A stretch of 14,251 bases of DNA from a bacterium. GTDB taxonomy: Bacteria; Patescibacteriota; Minisyncoccia; UBA6257; 1-14-0-10-44-23. Under the pieces are notes generated by a model. It did no database searches. It had not been told where the DNA came from and worked only from the letters and a program-made list of their open reading frames with translations. Positions 11,628 to 14,251 of the stretch are shown here, piece by piece. Location: the NCBI GenBank assembly GCA_030699515.1, contig JAUYME010000007.1, positions 1 through 14,251 of the forward strand, written 5' to 3'. A program made the translations under genes and the position numbers. Within the stretch, counting starts at the first letter, position 1. Every line of letters begins with the position of its first letter.

Positions 11628-14083
11628 TAGAAGCGGGGAAGTGCTTCCTCTTTTTTCTTTTCCACAGCTTTGAATTTTTCTGCAATTTCAGAAACTACCT
11701 GAGCTTTGTCGCGTCCATAAGTGAGGCGAGAGTACTCTACGGCCTTTTGGGCAATTTCCGGATTACCTTTTGTTGGTGGAAGTGTTTTTAGACTGAATGG
11801 GTTTGCGGTTTGGCCGTTAATTAGAAGTTTTAGATAGCAGTTGTAGTTATCTATGTTCATTAAATCTTTGGCGCTAAAGGTTGGGCCAAATTGTTTTTCT
11901 AAAAATTCCGCGTCTTCAGCTCCAATTCTAAATGAGGAAAGTGAGCCAACGTTTCCAAAGACTGCTTTTGCAATATCTTCTTCCAGTTGGTTTATGAATT
12001 GATGGGCGATGATGAGGTTGAGGCGGTACTTTCGCGCCTCCGAAAGAATTGTTTCTATGGAATTTGTGGTTACATTTTGAAACTCATCAATGTAAAGATA
12101 GAATTGTTTGCGCTCGCTTTCTTGCGTGTCAATTCTAGAGAAGGCAGACATTAAAATTTTACCAACCATAATTAGGCCGATAAGAGCAGAATTTAGTTCT
12201 CCGAGCCGTCCCTTGGAAAGGTTGATAAGTAAAATCTTTTGATTGTCCATTACATCGCGCAGATTAATGGAAGATTTTTCTTGGGCAACAATTGGGCGCA
12301 TTATTTCGTTTGAAAGGAAGGTGTCAAATTTTGAGGAGATGTAGGGGACTATGTTAGCAAGACTGGCTTCGCCGCCCGCTTTTTCCGCCACTTCGCGCCA
12401 GAAGGTTTGCACCAGAGGGTTGGTGGTTTTGCTAAGCTTCAAATCTCTGAATGCCTTGTCTACAAAAACACGGTTAATTTCCAAAAGTGTATTGCCACTT
12501 TCCGGATCATCCATAACGAGAGCGGTGGCGTTTCTAAAGTACTGCTCAAACATTGGTCCGCCGGCAGTTTTCATATCGTAGAGTTTGTTAAATATTTCAA
12601 GCAGTTCGTTAATGATGAATGTTTTTTGCTCCGGAAAAGCGGGGTCGTACTCTAAAAGATTAAGCCCCATTGGGCGTTCTACATCCCCGGGGTTAAAGTA
12701 AATAACATCGCGAATTCGCTCCGGCGGAATGTGGCGAAGGATTTCTTCTGCTCCATCACCGTGAGGATCAATAAAGCAAACCCCGTGGCCGGCCTGAATG
12801 TCTTGCTTAATCAAATTAAGCATAAAGTTACTCTTACCGGTTCCGGTTTGACCAATGATATAAAAGTGTCGGGCGCGGTCTGCTTCACTCATATGTACGG
12901 GATTTTCGCTTCCTCTGTAAACATTCATGCCTAAAAGAATACCCTCGCTTGACGCGTTGCTTGGAAGAGGGGCGAGTTTTGCTTTTGCGCTGCTGACATG
13001 GGCTACGCCATGGCTGGTGTTTGGCAGATGAAAGATACTGGCGATTTCTTCGGTTGAAAGATAGGAGCTGTTTCTGGCTTGGGGAAGACGAAAGGAAAAA
13101 TCGTAAAACAGCTTTTGAAGTTTTCTGCCTTTTGCTTCTGCGATAATGAAGCCGTTGAGGTCGGGGACTGTGTATTGGGCGAAGGGAGTGGAAACTTCAT
13201 GGAGCAGTGCATCGGCTCTGACCTTATCGTGTGCGGCGGTAACAAGGCGTACGTTGCAGGTGAAAAGCGATTTCTGATATTTCTTTTCCAGCTTTTCTAT
13301 GAGCTGTTGGTCCGGTGGATTTGGCTGGCTAATCTCTTCGCCCTCTTTTTTCTTTTCGCTTTTGAGCGAGCTAAGGCTTGCTTTTTTGCTTAGGCTCTTT
13401 GCTTCGTTTAAGGTTTTGCCTTTACGCAAATGCTTGAGCAGTTCCAGAAGATGTGAGGCGGCAGAGGGCGGGGCATTTTGCAAAACAATTTGGAGAGCCA
13501 TGCCTTCTTTTTCCTCCGCAACTTTGGAAAAGGCATTAAGCATTCCGCCAAGCGGGTCTCCCTCCAGTGTTTGATAGCTTTTAATTGGCAGATACTTATC
13601 TTTGCTTTTGATTTGAGCGCCCGATCCCGATCCGTCCGGATGAAAAATTGTGTAGTCTTGGCTTAGTTCTACATTTGCATCCGGATAAACTCCTTGAATG
13701 GCCTTTTCAAAACTTGGCACAAAACGGCGGGGAAGCGCTACGTAGAAAGCAATCTCTTTACCGCTGTTTTGTACGGCAATTTCCAGAGTGAAAAATGGAT
13801 GCGCCTTGAAGACATCTTTTAGGCCTTGTTTTTTTATTGAAGTAAGCTGGGAAAGTAGCTGTTCCATTAGTGCCACTTTTTCCCGAATGTTGGCGATGGT
13901 GCTTTCTTGCCCGACCTCTTTTGGTTTATCTACCGTTGGAAGCTCTATTTTTAAAAGCTGAAGCTGAAGTGATTTGGAAATTCTGTTTTTCCGGGCTTTT
14001 CTGGATTTGATTAAAAAAAAGAGCAGGGCGAAAACGCCAATGGCGATGAATAAAATTCCGATAGTGAGAAGCGCGCTTTGCAT
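11627..14083 (-). CDS. Membrane-anchored VirD4/TraD-like coupling ATPase
   Basis: 818 residues. Residues about 4-26 are a transmembrane helix followed by a basic stretch. Residues about 50-240 form a folded N-terminal domain seen in similar CPR proteins. A Lys/Glu-rich linker (about 230-260) and another domain lead to the ATPase. Walker A is GQTGTGKS (411-418), preceded by HFYII. Walker B is YLYIDEFQN (D666, E667). The following SEARKYRLNLIIAHQF is typical of TraG/TraD and VirD4 C-terminal ATPase regions. Such proteins are hexameric inner-membrane motors that feed DNA or protein to a type IV secretion channel or DNA-uptake pilus. No relaxase or other channel gene is in view, so the substrate is open. 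It follows the edge-cut gene by 18 nt on the same strand, so they are probably one operon. Start chosen as the ATG just before the membrane helix; no strong Shine-Dalgarno. Confidence 0.9.
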   Translation of the reverse strand: MQSALLTIGILFIAIGVFALLFFLIKSRKARKNRISKSLQLQLLKIELPTVDKPKEVGQESTIANIREKVALMEQLLSQLTSIKKQGLKDVFKAHPFFTLEIAVQNSGKEIAFYVALPRRFVPSFEKAIQGVYPDANVELSQDYTIFHPDGSGSGAQIKSKDKYLPIKSYQTLEGDPLGGMLNAFSKVAEEKEGMALQIVLQNAPPSAASHLLELLKHLRKGKTLNEAKSLSKKASLSSLKSEKKKEGEEISQPNPPDQQLIEKLEKKYQKSLFTCNVRLVTAAHDKVRADALLHEVSTPFAQYTVPDLNGFIIAEAKGRKLQKLFYDFSFRLPQARNSSYLSTEEIASIFHLPNTSHGVAHVSSAKAKLAPLPSNASSEGILLGMNVYRGSENPVHMSEADRARHFYIIGQTGTGKSNFMLNLIKQDIQAGHGVCFIDPHGDGAEEILRHIPPERIRDVIYFNPGDVERPMGLNLLEYDPAFPEQKTFIINELLEIFNKLYDMKTAGGPMFEQYFRNATALVMDDPESGNTLLEINRVFVDKAFRDLKLSKTTNPLVQTFWREVAEKAGGEASLANIVPYISSKFDTFLSNEIMRPIVAQEKSSINLRDVMDNQKILLINLSKGRLGELNSALIGLIMVGKILMSAFSRIDTQESERKQFYLYIDEFQNVTTNSIETILSEARKYRLNLIIAHQFINQLEEDIAKAVFGNVGSLSSFRIGAEDAEFLEKQFGPTFSAKDLMNIDNYNCYLKLLINGQTANPFSLKTLPPTKGNPEIAQKAVEYSRLTYGRDKAQVVSEIAEKFKAVEKKKEEALPRF

Positions 14084-14101
14084 GCTGGCAATGTATATTG
14101 G

Positions 14102-14251
14102 CTACTCTTGAATGATTTGACGGCTGTTTAGCAGCTGCTGGTAAAAATGATCTACAAGTTCGTCGTGTAGCTTGTCTATTAAGTATGGGTTCTTTGTTTT
14201 TTTTGCCTCGTTTACCGCACTCAAAATTCCTTTGTCAAAGGCGTGGGTTAA
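14102..14251 (-). CDS. C-terminal end of an unknown protein cut by the window
   Basis: The minus frame is open from the right edge to TAG at 14104-14102, giving the last 49 residues. They begin LTHAFDKGILSAVNEAKK and end SRQIIQE; the piece looks helical, amphipathic and charged, with no membrane segment. It ends 18 nt before the coupling ATPase start on the same strand, so the two are likely co-transcribed and it may belong to the same secretion system. The fragment is too short to name. Codon pattern and tight spacing support it as real. Confidence 0.7.
   Translation of the reverse strand, partial: LTHAFDKGILSAVNEAKKTKNPYLIDKLHDELVDHFYQQLLNSRQIIQE

Overview
The window looks like a chromosomal segment of a Candidate Phyla Radiation (Patescibacteria, probably Parcubacteria-type) bacterium. 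The grounds are short genes without Shine-Dalgarno sites, promoters that sit almost on top of start codons, a giant secreted protein of low complexity, and a type IV secretion-like coupling ATPase with an N-terminal membrane anchor. This assignment is inference from gene style; no phylogenetic marker gene is present.

Layout. Positions 1-611 (minus) hold the first 203 residues of a PlsC-type acyltransferase that runs off the left edge. A 58-residue conserved-looking small protein (808-984, plus) and a secreted 151-residue protein (1048-1503, minus) converge on a shared bidirectional terminator. From 1771 a 1623-residue exported protein carries a Cys-free N-terminal half, three cysteine modules each ending in C-x-C, calcium-binding-like Asp motifs, a long acidic tract and a C-terminal thioredoxin-like domain with a CGRC motif. 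It is followed at 14 nt by an 86-residue membrane-anchored protein. Next comes a decayed transposase end (6925 to about 7345, minus).

Positions 7374-8871 alternate two GC-rich genes, which have strong Shine-Dalgarno sites and perfect GC-rich hairpins at their ends, with a native AT-rich DUF378 gene. A 175-bp imperfect palindrome lies just before the second GC-rich gene. Positions 8832-9658 have no gene but are crowded with hairpins, two REP-like repeats, a possible structured RNA of unknown family and a perfect 48-bp palindrome. They end at a tRNA-Ala(GGC) with its own terminator.

Right part. A membrane-anchored 307-residue protein (9807-10730) was probably co-transcribed with a HAD phosphatase. 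The HAD gene now looks split by a 109-bp insertion between exact 29-bp direct repeats. The insertion left a truncated 39-codon remnant and supplied a new promoter and start codon for the intact gene at 10892. Facing it is the 818-residue coupling ATPase (minus), downstream of a gene cut by the right edge; the two are probably an operon.

The extracytoplasmic proteins and the secretion ATPase suggest a cell-surface/secretion neighbourhood, but no single pathway links all genes. The strongest candidates for something new are the giant secreted Cys-module/thioredoxin protein, the hairpin-bearing insertion that re-promotes the HAD gene, the hairpin-dense RNA region, and the GC-rich SD-bearing cassettes.
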